From positions 4,554,501 through 4,618,500 of the forward strand of contig CATNEN010000011.1 in assembly GCA_950097015.1 (NCBI GenBank): DNA of 64,000 bases. Reading direction: 5' to 3'. Position numbers and translations under genes: made by a program. Position 1 is the stretch's first letter; every line of letters starts with the position of its first letter. Positions 47,369 through 59,900 of the stretch are shown piece by piece. Under the pieces are notes generated by a model. It was given only the letters and a program-made list of their open reading frames with translations. It did not search any database and was not told the DNA's origin. This stretch comes from Macrostomum hystrix. Its lineage: Eukaryota > Platyhelminthes > Macrostomidae.

Positions 47369-50300
47369 ATGTCCAAGTTCAAGAGTCCAACAGGCGAGAC
47401 GCAGCTCGTAAATGCCAGACGCACCGAGTCGCTTGACGCGCCGCATATCGAACAGCTGATCAAGGAGGAGACACTGCAGCTGTTTGGCCAGGTCAGCGTT
47501 GTTGAGATCATGTGAGTCCATCTGGCATTCAGATTCACTTTTAATTTAATTAATACAAGTGATCTAATGACCCAACCTGATCTCTAATGACCCAACCTGA
47601 TCTCTAATGACCCAACCTGATCTCTAATGACCCAACCTGATCTCTAATGACCCAACCTGATCTCTAATGACCCAACCTGATCTCTAATGACCCAACCTGA
47701 TCTCTAATGACCCAACCTGATCTCGAGTGACCCAATCTGATCTTGAATGACTCAACTTGATCTCTAATGACCCAACCTGATCTCTAATGACCCAACCTGA
47801 TCTCTAATGACCCAACCTGATCTCTAATGACCCAACCTGATCTCTAATGACCCAACCTGATCTCTAATGACCCAACCTGATCTCGAGTGACCCAATCTGA
47901 TCTTGAATGACTCAACTTGATCTCTAATGACCCAACCTGATCTCTAATGACCCAACCTGATCTCTAATGACCCAACCTGATCTCTAATGACCCAACCTGA
48001 TCTCTAATGACCCAACCTGATCTCTAATGACCCAACCTGATCTCTAATGACCCAACCTGATCTCGAGTGACCCAATCTGATCTTGAATGACTCAACTTGA
48101 TCTCTAATGACCCAACCTGATCTCTAATGACCCAACCTGATCTCTAATGACCCAACCTGATCTCGAGTGACCCAATCTGATCTTGAATGACTCAACTTGA
48201 TCTCTAATGACCCAACCTGATCTCTAATGACCCAACCTGATCTCTAATGACCCAACCTGATCTCGAGTGACCCAATCTGATCTTGAATGACTCAACTTGA
48301 TCTCTAATGACCCAACCTGATCTCTAATGACCCAACCTGATCTCTAATGACCCAACCTGATCTCTAATGACCCAACCTGATCTCTAATGACCCAACCTGA
48401 TCTCTAATGACCCAACCTGATCTCGAGTGACCCAATCTGATCTTGAATGACTCAACTTGATCTCTAATGACCCAACCTGATCTCTAATGACCCAACCTGA
48501 TCTCTAATGACCCAACCTGATCTCTAATGACCCAACCTGATCTCTAATGACCCAACCTGATCTCTAATGACCCAACCTGATCTCTAATGACCCAACCTGA
48601 TCTCTAATGACCCACATAATCTCTAGTGACCTCCAATCTGGTCTCTAATGATTCAATATGAACTTTCTTTCAGCCCACCCTGACCCTCGATGACCCACCC
48701 TGACCCTCGATGACCCACCCTGACCCTCGATGACCCTCTGTGACCATCCCTAAACCTCTAAAATTCAAATAATCATACAAATACCTCCACAATTAACACT
48801 TTTCAGAGAAAAAGCCCTTCTAGCTGTTGTCCTTAGCAACCAGGAGGGTGAAATCATCGCCCACGCTGCATTCTTCGACTACCCGAACAAGCCGAACACA
48901 AGCCGGCGCAACTACAAGACCGACTGGGAGTCCTGGCTCGCTGCCTCCTACGATGTGAAGGGCTGCAATTCGTTGAACACATTTTTCCTGCACCTGTTTG
49001 TTGCCAAGGAGGGCTACGAGATACCCGCAGCCGAGGAGATCATCAGGACGGCCTTCAATGCTGTGCCAGATTTGCACTTTATCTTCCTGCTGGTGAACTC
49101 GGGAACTTATCCCAGTGAGTCCCAGTTGAACTTCAGGTCCTGAATGAACTTCCAAAAACAGAACTTCAGGTCCTGAATGAACTTCCCAAATTGAACTTCG
49201 GGTCCTGAATGAACTTCCCAAATTGAACTTCAGGTCCTGAATGAACTTCCTTCTTTATCTAAAAAACTAAAATAATCCTACAGACGCAGCTCTAGACCGT
49301 CAGTTCATTCAGTGCGAGCCCCGCGAGGGCGGTCACCACCCAGCCGACTGCACCGTCTTCGGGCTGCGCCGTCACGAACACGTGCCCATCTTGCACATCC
49401 GGCCAGCCCTGGTTGAAGATCACGACGATCTGACGCCGATCTTCAATCAGCAGAGCGAGATCTTGAAGCGAACCTACGGCGAGTACTTTCTGGCTGAACT
49501 GATCGCCGGGCAAGACGACAGCATGCGCTGCCTCGCCTCTGAGGTCAAAGGCAAAGCGGTCGGCTTCATGAGCGTCACCCGCCAGATCAACCTGGACCTG
49601 CTGAATCAGTGCTACGAGCTGGCGCCTTTCCACGGACTGCGCAAACCGCATCCCGATGATCAGGTGAGGCAGTAAGGTGACTCTCTTAACGGTGCGTCTG
49701 GAAACTCATTGGTAGATCACTGATGTGTGTACTAATCAACAGGTAGATCGCGGATGTGTGTACTAATCAACAGGTAGATCGCGGATGTGTGTACTAATCA
49801 ACAGGTAGATCAAGGATGTGTGTACTAATCAACAGGTAGATCAAGGATGTGTGTACTAATCAACAGGTAGATCATGGATGTGTACGGCCCCTCCAAATCC
49901 CTAAATCACTCCCACGAAGGCACTGCCGCCGAGAACGCCCACGCCAGCTCAGGTGGCCGAAGATCCGGCGCCCACGAAGGGCAAGACGCCCACGCCGCCG
50001 CGATCCACCACCGACGAAGCCGCTCCGGCCGAGGCTGTTGAAACCGAAGAGAAACTGTCAGATGCTGTCGCGGCCAGCGCAAAGAGTTCGTTGCTAGGCG
50101 ACGGAGACGACAAAAGAATCGAAGAAGCCGACGAAGAAGTCGACGAACAGCCGGAGGAGGAAGAGGACGAAGAGGGCATCGTGATGACTCCGATAGCTTC
50201 GCCGAAATCGTTGAGTCCCGAGGTGCCACCGAACACAGCCGCAGCTCGAGTGGCGCGGCACTTCCAGCCAGTTTATCGCGGGGAATCCAATGCAGTCGTC

Positions 50301-53300
50301 ATCCAGCTGTTCGCCATCGCTGAATCCAACGATCCGCGCTCCGTCGACTTTCTGCCGCACGTGTTCCGCCTATTTCCCGACGTCGACTTCGCCATCATCA
50401 CTGTGCCGACGATGGTCCCGGAGTTCTCGCTGCTGCAGAGCTTCGTGCGGGTGACGCCGAAGCCGAACTGCACCCTGAACCAGGAGCTGTACGTGTTTCA
50501 CCGCGGTGGCTTGGCCAGCAATCTGGAAGTGCGCGCGGCCCGACCAGCCGACAGGGCCGCGGTGGCTCGCCTGGTCGCGTCGTTGCGCCTGAAGGCCAGC
50601 CTGTTGAAGGATTTCGACCTGTTTCTGAACTTCAAGCGGGATCCGGTCAAGGTAAGGGTCACAATTTGACGGATTTATCATCATCGATTTACAATAAAGT
50701 TACCCCGGTTTTCTTGTGTACATCTATGGATTCCGAATTGAAAAGTGTACATCTAGGGATTCCCGACATATAATGTACATTCAGGGAATCCCGATTCTTA
50801 AATGTACATTTAGGGAATCCTATTTTCTTAAATGTACATTCAGGGAATCCCGATTCCTTAATGTAGAGTAGGGAATCCCGATTCTTAAACCTCTTAAAGT
50901 AAGGAATCTAAAGGACAACCTATAATAGATAATTCTTTCTTCTTTGCAGGACGGCGAGCAAATCCAGGCCTTCGTGGCGCTGTGCCTCGGCCAGTTGGTC
51001 GGGGTTGGCATCATGCGCAAGGAGGCGGACGCGGACGCTATGTACATGCGCTCGCACTACAATATCGAAGACTTCGTGTACTACAACCATCACAGAAAGG
51101 ATGAACACGCTAGACTCTACCATCTGGCGATCAATCCGATCTTCAATCACTTCTCAAAGCTTTTTATCAAGGTGAGATTATACGCGCATCGCTAATGCGC
51201 GCATCAAAGGAATTTGTGCTTTGGAATGTACATTAGATGTCTACATTATACATGTAGATTATATACTGATAATAATAATGGCACATCATTTGGTGACACT
51301 AGACCCGAAGCCAGCGAGGAGGCAATTCTGCCTTTTTTTTCCTGACTCCTGGGAACACAGGCACACACATAGTGTACGCAAGCACACGCTCGCCCACATG
51401 TGTGTACATCTGCCCAGACTTTCTCATCGTCAGACAGTGTACACTCTCACTGTGCCTTGGAGGTTGTACCTGAAGGGCGGAAATTGCGCAAAGTTGTACA
51501 AAATGAACTTGGCCTCGCCGCGGAATCGAGCTTAGGACAATAGCGCGAGAGGCAAACACGTTAACCGCTCTGCCACTGAGCCCTTAATGTTCATTAGGTA
51601 TGAGCATATAAATTAGAATTAACAAATTTGGAATTAAGAATGCAGATAGAAATCTTGCAGTTCACTTTGCCAACTTCAATAACCAATCACAAACAGGAGA
51701 TGATGCGTCTCGGCGACAAGACTTGCCTCAGTTATCCAGTCTATCCACAGTCGGCCTCCGAGGAGATTCGGTCGAAGTACAGCCAGCCGACGGCTCTGAG
51801 CTACTTCGTGCCGGTGCGAGCTAGACGCCAGATTCAATACCCGCTGGAGAAGCTCGGCGGCAACGCGCCATCCGAACGGGTCCTGATGGAACAGGAGCCG
51901 TTCGCCCTGAATCACATCAATCGGAAGCTGATCCACGAGCCAAAAGTGACCGTGAACGCTCGAATCGTAGTCGTCGGCGCCTCGTCTACCGGCATCAGCT
52001 TCTTGGAGACTCTGGCCTTCTGTCCGCATCTGAGATTCAACAATTTGATCCTGGTGTCGCCGCACGGACTGCCCGGCGATCTCGAGCCCGATGAGCAGCG
52101 AGAGTGTATGACTTCGTCAAGGTAAGCGAAATGTTGTAATTTTAGCCGGAAATATTTTTGACTCTTAAATTTATTTAAATCAAATTAAATAAAAGTAGGC
52201 ATGCTAGCGAGAGATATTTTTATAACTTGAATGTACATTTATGTAAAGATGTTAATCAGTGCTATTTTTAGGACCTATATATGTACATTATTGTACGCTT
52301 GCTAGCCAGAGCTATTTTTAGAACCTATATATGTACATGAATGTACGTATCCTAGCTAGAGCTATTTTTAGAACATTAGTGTACATCGATGTACAAATTC
52401 TAGCGAGTACTCTTTTTTGAATCAGATTGCAAAGCAATGTACATGGATATGCTAGCCAGTGATATAAAAAAACTGGATGTAAATCACTGTTCAACTAGAG
52501 TCCACCTTATCTCTATCCATCTCTCTCCTCTCAGCCTAATCTACGACAGTCGCGACTACGCCTGCATGTCTCTCCGCACCTGGGTCAGCGTTGTCTACGG
52601 TCGCATGACAAAAATCGATCGCAAGCGCAAAGTGATCATTGTTAACGGCAGCGCTCGAGTACCCTATGACTATCTGATCTTGGCCACCGGCCTGCAGTAC
52701 CAACCGGCGATCCCGTTGGACAAAGCTCCCAGCCAGAAGCAGTTGCTAAGCGCTAAGCGCCTGCCGGCCCATCGGCCGAGGAACATGTTCTGCGTCAATG
52801 ATCCGTTCGATGCGGCGGCCGCCCTTCACTGGCTGGACCGTCGGCTGGACAAGCAGCGACTCGCCGGCAAGCTCATAGTCTATGGCCGAAGTCTGGACGC
52901 CTACGCGTGCGTTCAGGCCCTGCTAGAAGCCGGAGTTCGTTCAGAGAACATTGTTCGAGTGCTTGATCCGGATTCGGTGAGTTGTTGCTAAGGAGAAAGC
53001 TATGGTTGCGAAGGACGCTTAAATTTTACTTGTAAAAATTAAAAACTACTACAAACTCTCTTCTTAAAAAATTCTAGCCGAATCCGTTTGAGCACGACGA
53101 TCACGTTGAGACTCAAGTTGAGACGGCTCTTCATGCGTCGGGCGTAAAGACTCACCGCGGCTACCGCCTGCAGCAGTGGAACGATGGCGATGCCGAGCCG
53201 CGACAACTCGAGCTGCTCAGCTTCGTCAGCGACGAGGAAGGAAAACCGCCTGTTTACCTGGACTGCTGCGTGAGTTGCTGCTGCTGTGGTTCACCAATTC

Positions 53301-56194
53301 TGTCATTGATTCACCAATTCTGTCATTGATTCACCAATTCTGTCATTGATTCACCAATTCTGTCATTGATTCACCAATTTTGTCATTGATTCACCAATTC
53401 TGTCATTGATTCACCAATTCTGTCATTGATTCACCAATTCTGTCATTGATTCACCAATTCTGTCATTGATTCACCAATTCTGTCATTGATTCACCAATTC
53501 TGTCATTGATTCACCAATTCTGTCATTGATTCACCAATTCTGTCATTGATTCACCAATTCTGTCATTGATTCACCAATTCTGTCATTGATTCACCAATTC
53601 TAACAAAAATCTACCGACACTTCTAATAACCATTCTCCGATTTTATCAACTATTCACCTATATTATATTAATCACTCACCGATTCTAGCACTGAGTTACA
53701 CATTTTACACTGTATTCACAAACTTTCACATCAGATAATCGATTTTTCAAATCGAAAAAAAAGTTTTATCCCCGATCCATTTACCAAACCACACCAACAG
53801 GCTCTGTTTGCCTATCAGCGCCTCGGTGTCGACTTTGACTGCTTCACGGCCGTCAACGACGCCTGTTTGGTGTTCGACGGTCGACTAGTGATCGACGCGA
53901 ACTTTCACACCAACGACGTGGCCATCCGGGCCGCCGGGCCGCTCACCAAATTTCAGCGGGCTTATCACGCCGACTCGTGGAGTCACGCCAATTTTAACAG
54001 CCGTCGGGTTGGAGAACAGGTGTGAGATCGACTGCATTTATAACATTTGGCTTTGTTGTCTAACCGGTTACACTCCTGTCTAACAAGTGACACTTCTGTC
54101 TAACCGGTTACACTTCTGTTTAACAGGTGACACTCCTGTATAACAAGTGACACTCCTGTCTAACAAATGACGCACCTGTTTAGCAGGTAAAAACATGTCT
54201 AACGTGTGACACACCTGTCCGACAGATAAAAGACGTGTCTAACAGATAACAGAAATGTCTAACAGGTAACAGACGTGTCTAACAGATAACAGACGTGTCT
54301 AACAGATTTCAGAGGTGTCTAACAGATAACAGACGTGTCTAACAGATAACAGACGTGTCTAACAGGTAACAGAGGTGCTAATGGATAACAGACGTGTCTA
54401 ACAGATAACAGACGTGTCTAACAGATAACAGACGTGTCTAACAGATATCAGACGTGTCTAACAGATATCAGACGTGTCTAACAGATAACAGATGTGTCTA
54501 ACAGATAACAGATGTGTCTAACAGATAACAGACGTGTCTAACAGATATCAAACGTGTCTAACAGATATCAGAAATGTCTAACAGGTAACAAATGTGTCTA
54601 ACAGGTAACAGAGGTGTCTAATGACAGCCTGTCTAAAAAAGCCACCATAGAACGACTTCTTAAATCCCAAAATCGGCACCAACAAAAAACTCCCAATTCA
54701 CGCGCAGCTCGCCCATGCCCTGCTGCGTCTGTTCGATCCGACCCTGGACCAGGACACCGAGCCGCCAGCCGAGCCGGCGAAACTAATTCCCCAGTTCAGC
54801 CACACGCCTAAGATGTTCGGCGCTCGCCTGCCGGGAGCTTATCACTACCTGCACGTGGCCAGCCCCACCATCGCTGATTACCTTCACCCCACTGTGGGCG
54901 ACGAGGGACGCTACCTGAAGACCCTGACTAAGGAGGGTGGCTACTTCAGATTGCACCTTAACCAGTACGACAAGATCGATTCCATCACCTGTCTGAGTCA
55001 TTCGGTGAGTAATCTGAGTGCTAAACATTCTGTACATCCTTCGATCTCGTGTACACTTCCAAGAACATTCTGTACATCCTTTGATCAAACCATCACCCCA
55101 TAGAACATCCTGTACGTCCGTTGATCTATTTCAAACCATTAAACTCAAGTCCACTTGTTTCTAGTCGATAGAAAGGGTAATTTATAATTCATAAATCAAT
55201 CTTAATCGCCAAAAACCGGACCCCATACCGGCAGCCATTTCCGTACAAGAACTACATCCAGCTGTTTGGCCTACACCAGAGGCTACTGAACAATTTGGCC
55301 AGCAGGTTCAAAGAGCGACTGATTCCAGACTTTTTCGAGTGAGTGTAATTACTTTAAGAAATTCGATTCTCAAACACGATGCGTTTCTATTATTGTCATA
55401 AATTAAAATTTGTCACGTTTCAGATTCTTCAGCGAGACCTGGGCCCTGGCCTTCTATCACGACCGATTCCCGGATTTCCGCGACGAATTGCGCGATCTAC
55501 TATCGACTAGGCCGGTAAGTCCGGTGTACTTTTTTAAATTGCTGAATTTTACCGTCGTGCGCTGATTGGCTAGGCGATTCAGTGAAATAAATGTCAGTCA
55601 GAATAGGTCGCTGATTGGCTGAGGGGGGTTAAAAATGCATCGGTTCGCTGATTGGCTGGAAGAGATAAAATCATTCGTTCGCTGATCGGCTAAGAGAGCT
55701 AAAAATAATTCGTGGGCTGATTGGCTTAGCGTGCTAAAATTATATTGCTTCGCTGATTGGCTAAGAGAGCTAAAAAATCATTCGTTCGTTGATTGGCTAA
55801 GAGAGCGAGCTAAAGATTCGTCCTTAAGCTGATTGGTTAAGAGAAAAAAACACAAAAATTGAGAGTAATTTATGTATTTATTTTATTTTATAGGCCAGCG
55901 ACAAGCTCTCCATCGAGGAGCAGATTCGCAAACTGATGGAAGACGAAATCGGGGTAAATTTATCTTTTTTTGTTAAAAATCCTATTCGCACTACTAAACA
56001 CTTTGTTATCAGTAGTATGAACTAAAAACTGTATTTATTACATTAAATTTCAGCTGAGCAATGCTCAGAGAAGCCAGGTGAAGGAGGAATATGCTCGCAG
56101 CGGGGCCAAACGCGCCCTAGAAACCAGATTCCTGAACTACATCAGCTATAATTATTATCATTTGCCGATGTACGCCAAGCCAGAGATGGTCTAA
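47369..56194 (+). CDS. CFAP61: Cilia- and flagella-associated protein 61
   Basis: Fourteen exons: 47369-47511, 48807-49114, 49284-49663, 49953-50651, 50950-51171, 51697-52121, 52535-52976, 53078-53269, 53801-54019, 54708-55004, 55235-55338, 55424-55514, 55894-55953, 56054-56194. Phases close to 1240 aa, close to the length I recall for human CFAP61. Diagnostic N-terminal stretches are NARRTESLDAPHI, LNTFFLHLFVAKEGYE, VPDLHFIFLLVNSG and VEDHDDLTPIFNQQ, then TYGEYFLAELIAGQD and KAVGFMSV, in the acetyltransferase-like half. An acidic linker lies near residues 318-337. A Rossmann-like ARIVVVGASSTGISFLETL (about 672-690) and YDYLILATGLQYQP (about 770-783) recall FAD/NAD(P)-dependent oxidoreductases. 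Family knowledge: it is part of the calmodulin- and spoke-associated complex needed for radial spoke 3 and sperm motility. The exon 4 acceptor is ambiguous: an in-frame AG near 49918 would add 11 residues. Confidence 0.93.
47560..48615 (+). repeat. 20-bp minisatellite, about 53 copies, CFAP61 intron 1
   Basis: The unit is TCTCTAATGACCCAACCTGA. A diverged doublet (TCTCGAGTGACCCAATCTGA, then TCTTGAATGACTCAACTTGA) recurs at 47721, 47881, 48061, 48161, 48261 and 48421, which marks higher-order duplication. A short TGACCCTCGATGACCCACCC run follows at about 48675-48735. Confidence 0.95.
49135..49250 (+). repeat. 32-bp repeat, about 3.5 copies, CFAP61 intron 2
   Basis: The unit contains GAACTTCAGGTCCTGAATGA. 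It starts within 20 bp of the exon 2 donor and fills most of this 169-bp intron. Confidence 0.85.
49715..49880 (+). repeat. 31-bp repeat, about 5 copies, CFAP61 intron 3
   Basis: The unit contains GATGTGTGTACTAATCAACA followed by GGTAGATC. Confidence 0.88.
50710..50885 (+). repeat. Degenerate 27-30 bp repeat, CFAP61 intron 4
   Basis: About six imperfect copies of TGTACATTTAGGGAATCCCG with a variable spacer. Confidence 0.8.
51269..51583 (-). mobile_element. SINE-A in CFAP61 intron 5
   Basis: Antisense copy with A box (TGGCAGAGCGG) near 51577, B box (GAGCTCGATTCCG... complement) near 51525 and an AATAATAAT-type tail at 51269. Possible imperfect flanking repeats AATGTACATTAGATG (51225) and AATGTTCATTAGGTA (51588) would require some extra tail sequence. 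It is the only repeat in this 525-bp intron. Confidence 0.85.
52195..52450 (+). repeat. About 60-bp degenerate repeat, CFAP61 intron 6
   Basis: Around four imperfect copies share GCTATTTTTAGAACCTATAT, ATGTACAT and GCTAGC motifs. Confidence 0.75.
53288..53602 (+). repeat. 20-bp minisatellite, about 16 copies, CFAP61 intron 8
   Basis: The unit is TGATTCACCAATTCTGTCAT, almost perfectly homogeneous. It begins about 20 bp after the donor. Confidence 0.94.
54055..54625 (+). repeat. 20-bp minisatellite, about 28 copies, CFAP61 intron 9
   Basis: The unit is TGTCTAACAGATAACAGACG. The left edge is diverged (TAACCGGTTACACTTCTG) and the core homogeneous, the usual gradient of an expanding array. Confidence 0.92.
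55020..55130 (+). repeat. Short degenerate repeat, CFAP61 intron 10
   Basis: Three imperfect copies of ACATTCTGTACATCCTTTGATC with irregular spacing. This is the weakest array of the gene. Confidence 0.6.
55555..55840 (+). repeat. 33-40 bp degenerate repeat, CFAP61 intron 12
   Basis: About eight copies around CGCTGATTGGCTAAGAGAGC. Each copy carries an inverted CCAAT pentamer (ATTGG). Confidence 0.85.
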
Positions 56195-56967
56195 ACACTC
56201 TCGACTAAAGTGGACAGTTATTGGACTTTTATTTTCTGGATTATTTTTGAGGATTTTTATCCCTAAGTTTGTTTTCAAAAGATTCAAATATTTGCTTTCA
56301 CAATGCGCTCCTTAGGGATTTATTGCTTTTGTTTAACAGAATAATATCCATATCAAAGCCATTTATAGAATGAGATGATTTTGCCAGTGTGGCGAATATA
56401 AATGTCCGTGTTACTATGAGTAGCTTGTTTTGGATATTTTATGAATTTATATACTCATTATAAATAAAAAGTTGTTTACAAGGAAAATATACCAAATATG
56501 AAAATAATACACAACTAAATTCAGTTTATAACTAGATTCGCTATTTAGTTGAGCGAAAAACTATAATTTCAAATGACCTTCTGCTCAAACAATTTTCGCA
56601 ACATATCGGCTCAAAATAAATCTAATATACTAAAAATGAAAATCTTGCTTGCTTGCTTTAAGTACTAAATTTGAGTAATTTAAAACTCAGTAGAACGTAC
56701 TCAAAAAACCAATAGTTGTATTAAATAACTACTGTTGCCTGCAGTCTTACAGGCTTATACGAGTATTAAACCTCAAGCTTTTGTGCACTGCAGCTAACAA
56801 GCCACACAAACACCCACACATTCACGTAGAGGCAATAAAACATTCAATCGATTATTTTGACTAAAAAGCTCCCCATTGTTCAAAATACTAAAACACCAAA
56901 CTGCAATGACTTCAGTTTGAATGAAAGCTGAGGGAAAAGCTATTGAGTTTGATTGTAGACGAGGCAA
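56195..56967. other. CFAP61-tyrosinase intergenic DNA
   Basis: Unique AT-rich sequence. It contains the CFAP61 3' end with AATAAA at 56463-56468, and the presumptive tyrosinase promoter just left of 56968. No array or SINE is seen here. Confidence 0.55.
56463..56468 (+). terminator. CFAP61 poly(A) signal AATAAA
   Basis: Canonical hexamer 268 bp after the CFAP61 stop codon. Confidence 0.5.
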
Positions 56968-59900
56968 ATGCCTGCAATGAAAGTACATCTGCATTTGCTG
57001 CTGCTGCTGCTGCTGCTGCTCCTGCAGACGGCAATTGCTTTTATTCCAGTGGAATGCGCCAGAAAATTGTCGTCATCAGTTGCAGGCCAGCCCGTCAGAT
57101 GCTGTCCGAACAGCTGCGGAGGTCCCAGCCGGGGTGTCTGCTGGCGGGTTGAGCTGGCTTCGCCTGAGAAGGAATTCTTGGGACTGCCGGACGACTCACC
57201 GCTGCTCAGAGACGACCGGCTCGACTGGCCCCTGAGATTCTTCAGCCATCTCTGCCGATGTCTGGGCCAACGATTCGGCGTCAGCTGCGAGTCCTGCAAG
57301 CCGGGCTGGGCGGGACCTGAGTGCCAGCGGCGGCTCGAGCCCCGACTCAGGCGCAATCTCACCAGTTTGAGCAGAGGCGAAAGAAAAAAACTACAAAAAC
57401 TGATGATTTTGAGTCGATCAGAGAAAGCTGGCACAGATTTTGCTCTGCTGATTGAAGACGGGCAGAAATCAAAGTCGGATCCATTGAGGCGACCGAGATT
57501 TCTCTACGGCCAGTCTTTGCACTATTATTTGGTGCACTTGCACTTTTATTCTCAACGAGGAACACTGTCGGTTCCGAAGGATCAGTGCGAGAGATCCCAG
57601 CTGCACTTTAACTTTAATCATCAGGTTTGTGACGAACTCTTGGAGTCTGGGGGGTGAGTGGCAGAGCGGTTCCTCGCACCAAGGTCCCTGAGCTCGATTC
57701 CGCGCGCGAGGCCACATTCATTTGGGGCGCAGCCGCGGAGAGAAGGCTTGGGGGCTTGTCTCTCTATCTATCTATTTGCAGGGGGGCCCGGGGCACTTGT
57801 CGCACAAGCGACGGAGCGGCACGCCCCCAGACCGGCGAACTAGGCGCTTAGCGCCCATCGCGCCACCTCCCCTGAGCAGGCACCACACACAGCAGCACAG
57901 ACCAACCAAGGAGGGCAGGAGGCACCCAGAATAGGCAGCAGTGCCCCCCACCCCAGCCCCACACGCACAGAGCAGACCAAGCCGGGGCGGAAGGCTGATA
58001 AGAAATCAGTCCTCGGGGGGGTGATGAGTGTACACTTATCCAATCGCGCTGACGGAAGTCCAGAAAGCGCGCGGCGGTGTACACCCGCCCCCCAGCCACC
58101 CCCCAAGGCCTCACGCCCCAGCGCCAACGCACACAACTCACACAACGCAGAACAGGCACACAGAAGGTAGGAGCGAAGCTATTATTTCAAGCTTTGATTG
58201 CACGAAATATGGTGCACCTCCGCCGGTCGCTACTGTCAAAACCCACCAAAAAGCCCCGAAATTAATCGTGACTTGAAGGGAGAATCGAACTAGCGTCCTT
58301 TGGAGTGCGAAGCAGCGACGCTAGCCGCTGACCCACTCGCCCCTTTGGGGGCTTGTTGTGCAATTTACGCCATTGAGGGCCAACTTCCAAGGCACAGTGA
58401 AATGTACACTACCTGACGATGAGAAAGTCAGGGCAGATGTACAAACCTGTGAGAGCGTGTGCCTGCGTACGGTATCTGTGTGCGTGTGTGCTCAGGAGTC
58501 AGGTTTCGAGTCTAGTGTCACCAAATGATGTGCCAGAGACCACAGCCCTCCTGTAATAATAATAGTAATTATTATTATTATTATTATTATATTAATTCAT
58601 GAAATCTAAGGTTTCGAGAACTCCTATCAATGGAATCCCAGATTGCTAGAAAAATTAAGATCCCATATTCTCAGATTTAAAAAAGTTTAAATAAAAAAAA
58701 CACCCCAAAGACGTAAAAACCCAGATAAAAAATCCTACATTTACAAAATCCCATATTTTTCGAAAATCCCTAATTTCTTGACAATTCTAGAGTTTTAAAA
58801 CAATCGGAAAAAAAATCCCAATGTTTATATCCTAAATTTGTTAAAGAATCTAGATTTTCTAAAGCATCCCTGATAAAAAAAATCATACATAAAAATCCCA
58901 GATTTACGAATCCCAAGTTAAAAATCCCAGATTTACGAATCCCAAGTTAAAAATCCCAGATTTACGAATCCCAAGTTAAAAATCCCAGATTTAAGAATCC
59001 CAAGTTAAAAATCCCAGATTTACGAATCCCAAGTTAAAAATCCCAGATTTACGAATCCCAAGTTAAAAATCCCAGATTTAAAAGTGATCCCAGATCATCA
59101 CGGAATTTTTCCATGCCTAAAATTCCCGCCATAGGGCAACAATTTCCTGCCGTGGCACCGCTACTTTCTCCTGGTCTGGGAGCAGGCCCTGCAAAGACTG
59201 GCCGCACGGCAGCTGAATTATCCAGACTTCGCTCTGCCCTACTGGGACTGGACAGACGCAACCGCCTGCGGTCTGGTGTGCTCCGAAGATCTGTTTGGAT
59301 TGAACCATTCGAAGAGTCCGTTCAAAGATTGGATTGAGCTGTGCTCAACTCAATTCGGTCACGACGGCGCCTGCTTCGGCTGCATGGAGAAACGGAACGG
59401 GCCGAGAAGGAAGCTTTCCAGGCACTGGATGGGCGACCAGTTCCCCACCAGAAAGGAGGTGTTCTTTGCCGCGACCAGGTCAGCTCAGGAAGGGAAGATG
59501 AGGGGGAGAGTGATGGGGAGAGTGAAGGGGAAATGATGGGGATAATGAAGGGGTGATTGTTGGGGAGAATCAAGGGGAAATGATGGGGATAATGAAGGGG
59601 TGATTGTTGGGGAGAATGAAGGGGAAATGATGGGGATAATGAAGGGGTGATTGTTGGGGAGAATCAAGGGGAAATGATGGGGATAATGAAGGGGTGATTG
59701 TTGGGGAGAATGAAGGGAAAATGATGGGGATAATAAAGGGGAGATTGTTGGGGAGAATGAAGGGGAAATGATGGGGATAATGAAGGGGAGATTGTTGGGG
59801 AGAATGAAGGAGAGAATAAAGAAAATAATAAAGAGGAGTATGAATGGGAGAATGAAGGGGATAATAAAGTCGAGAATGAATAGGAGAATTAAGGGGAGAA

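Noticed and set aside
57654-58276. Several 60-100 codon open frames rich in Arg/Pro
   Set aside because: They fall inside the SINE-A/SINE-B nested insertion and recur at the 12184 copy.
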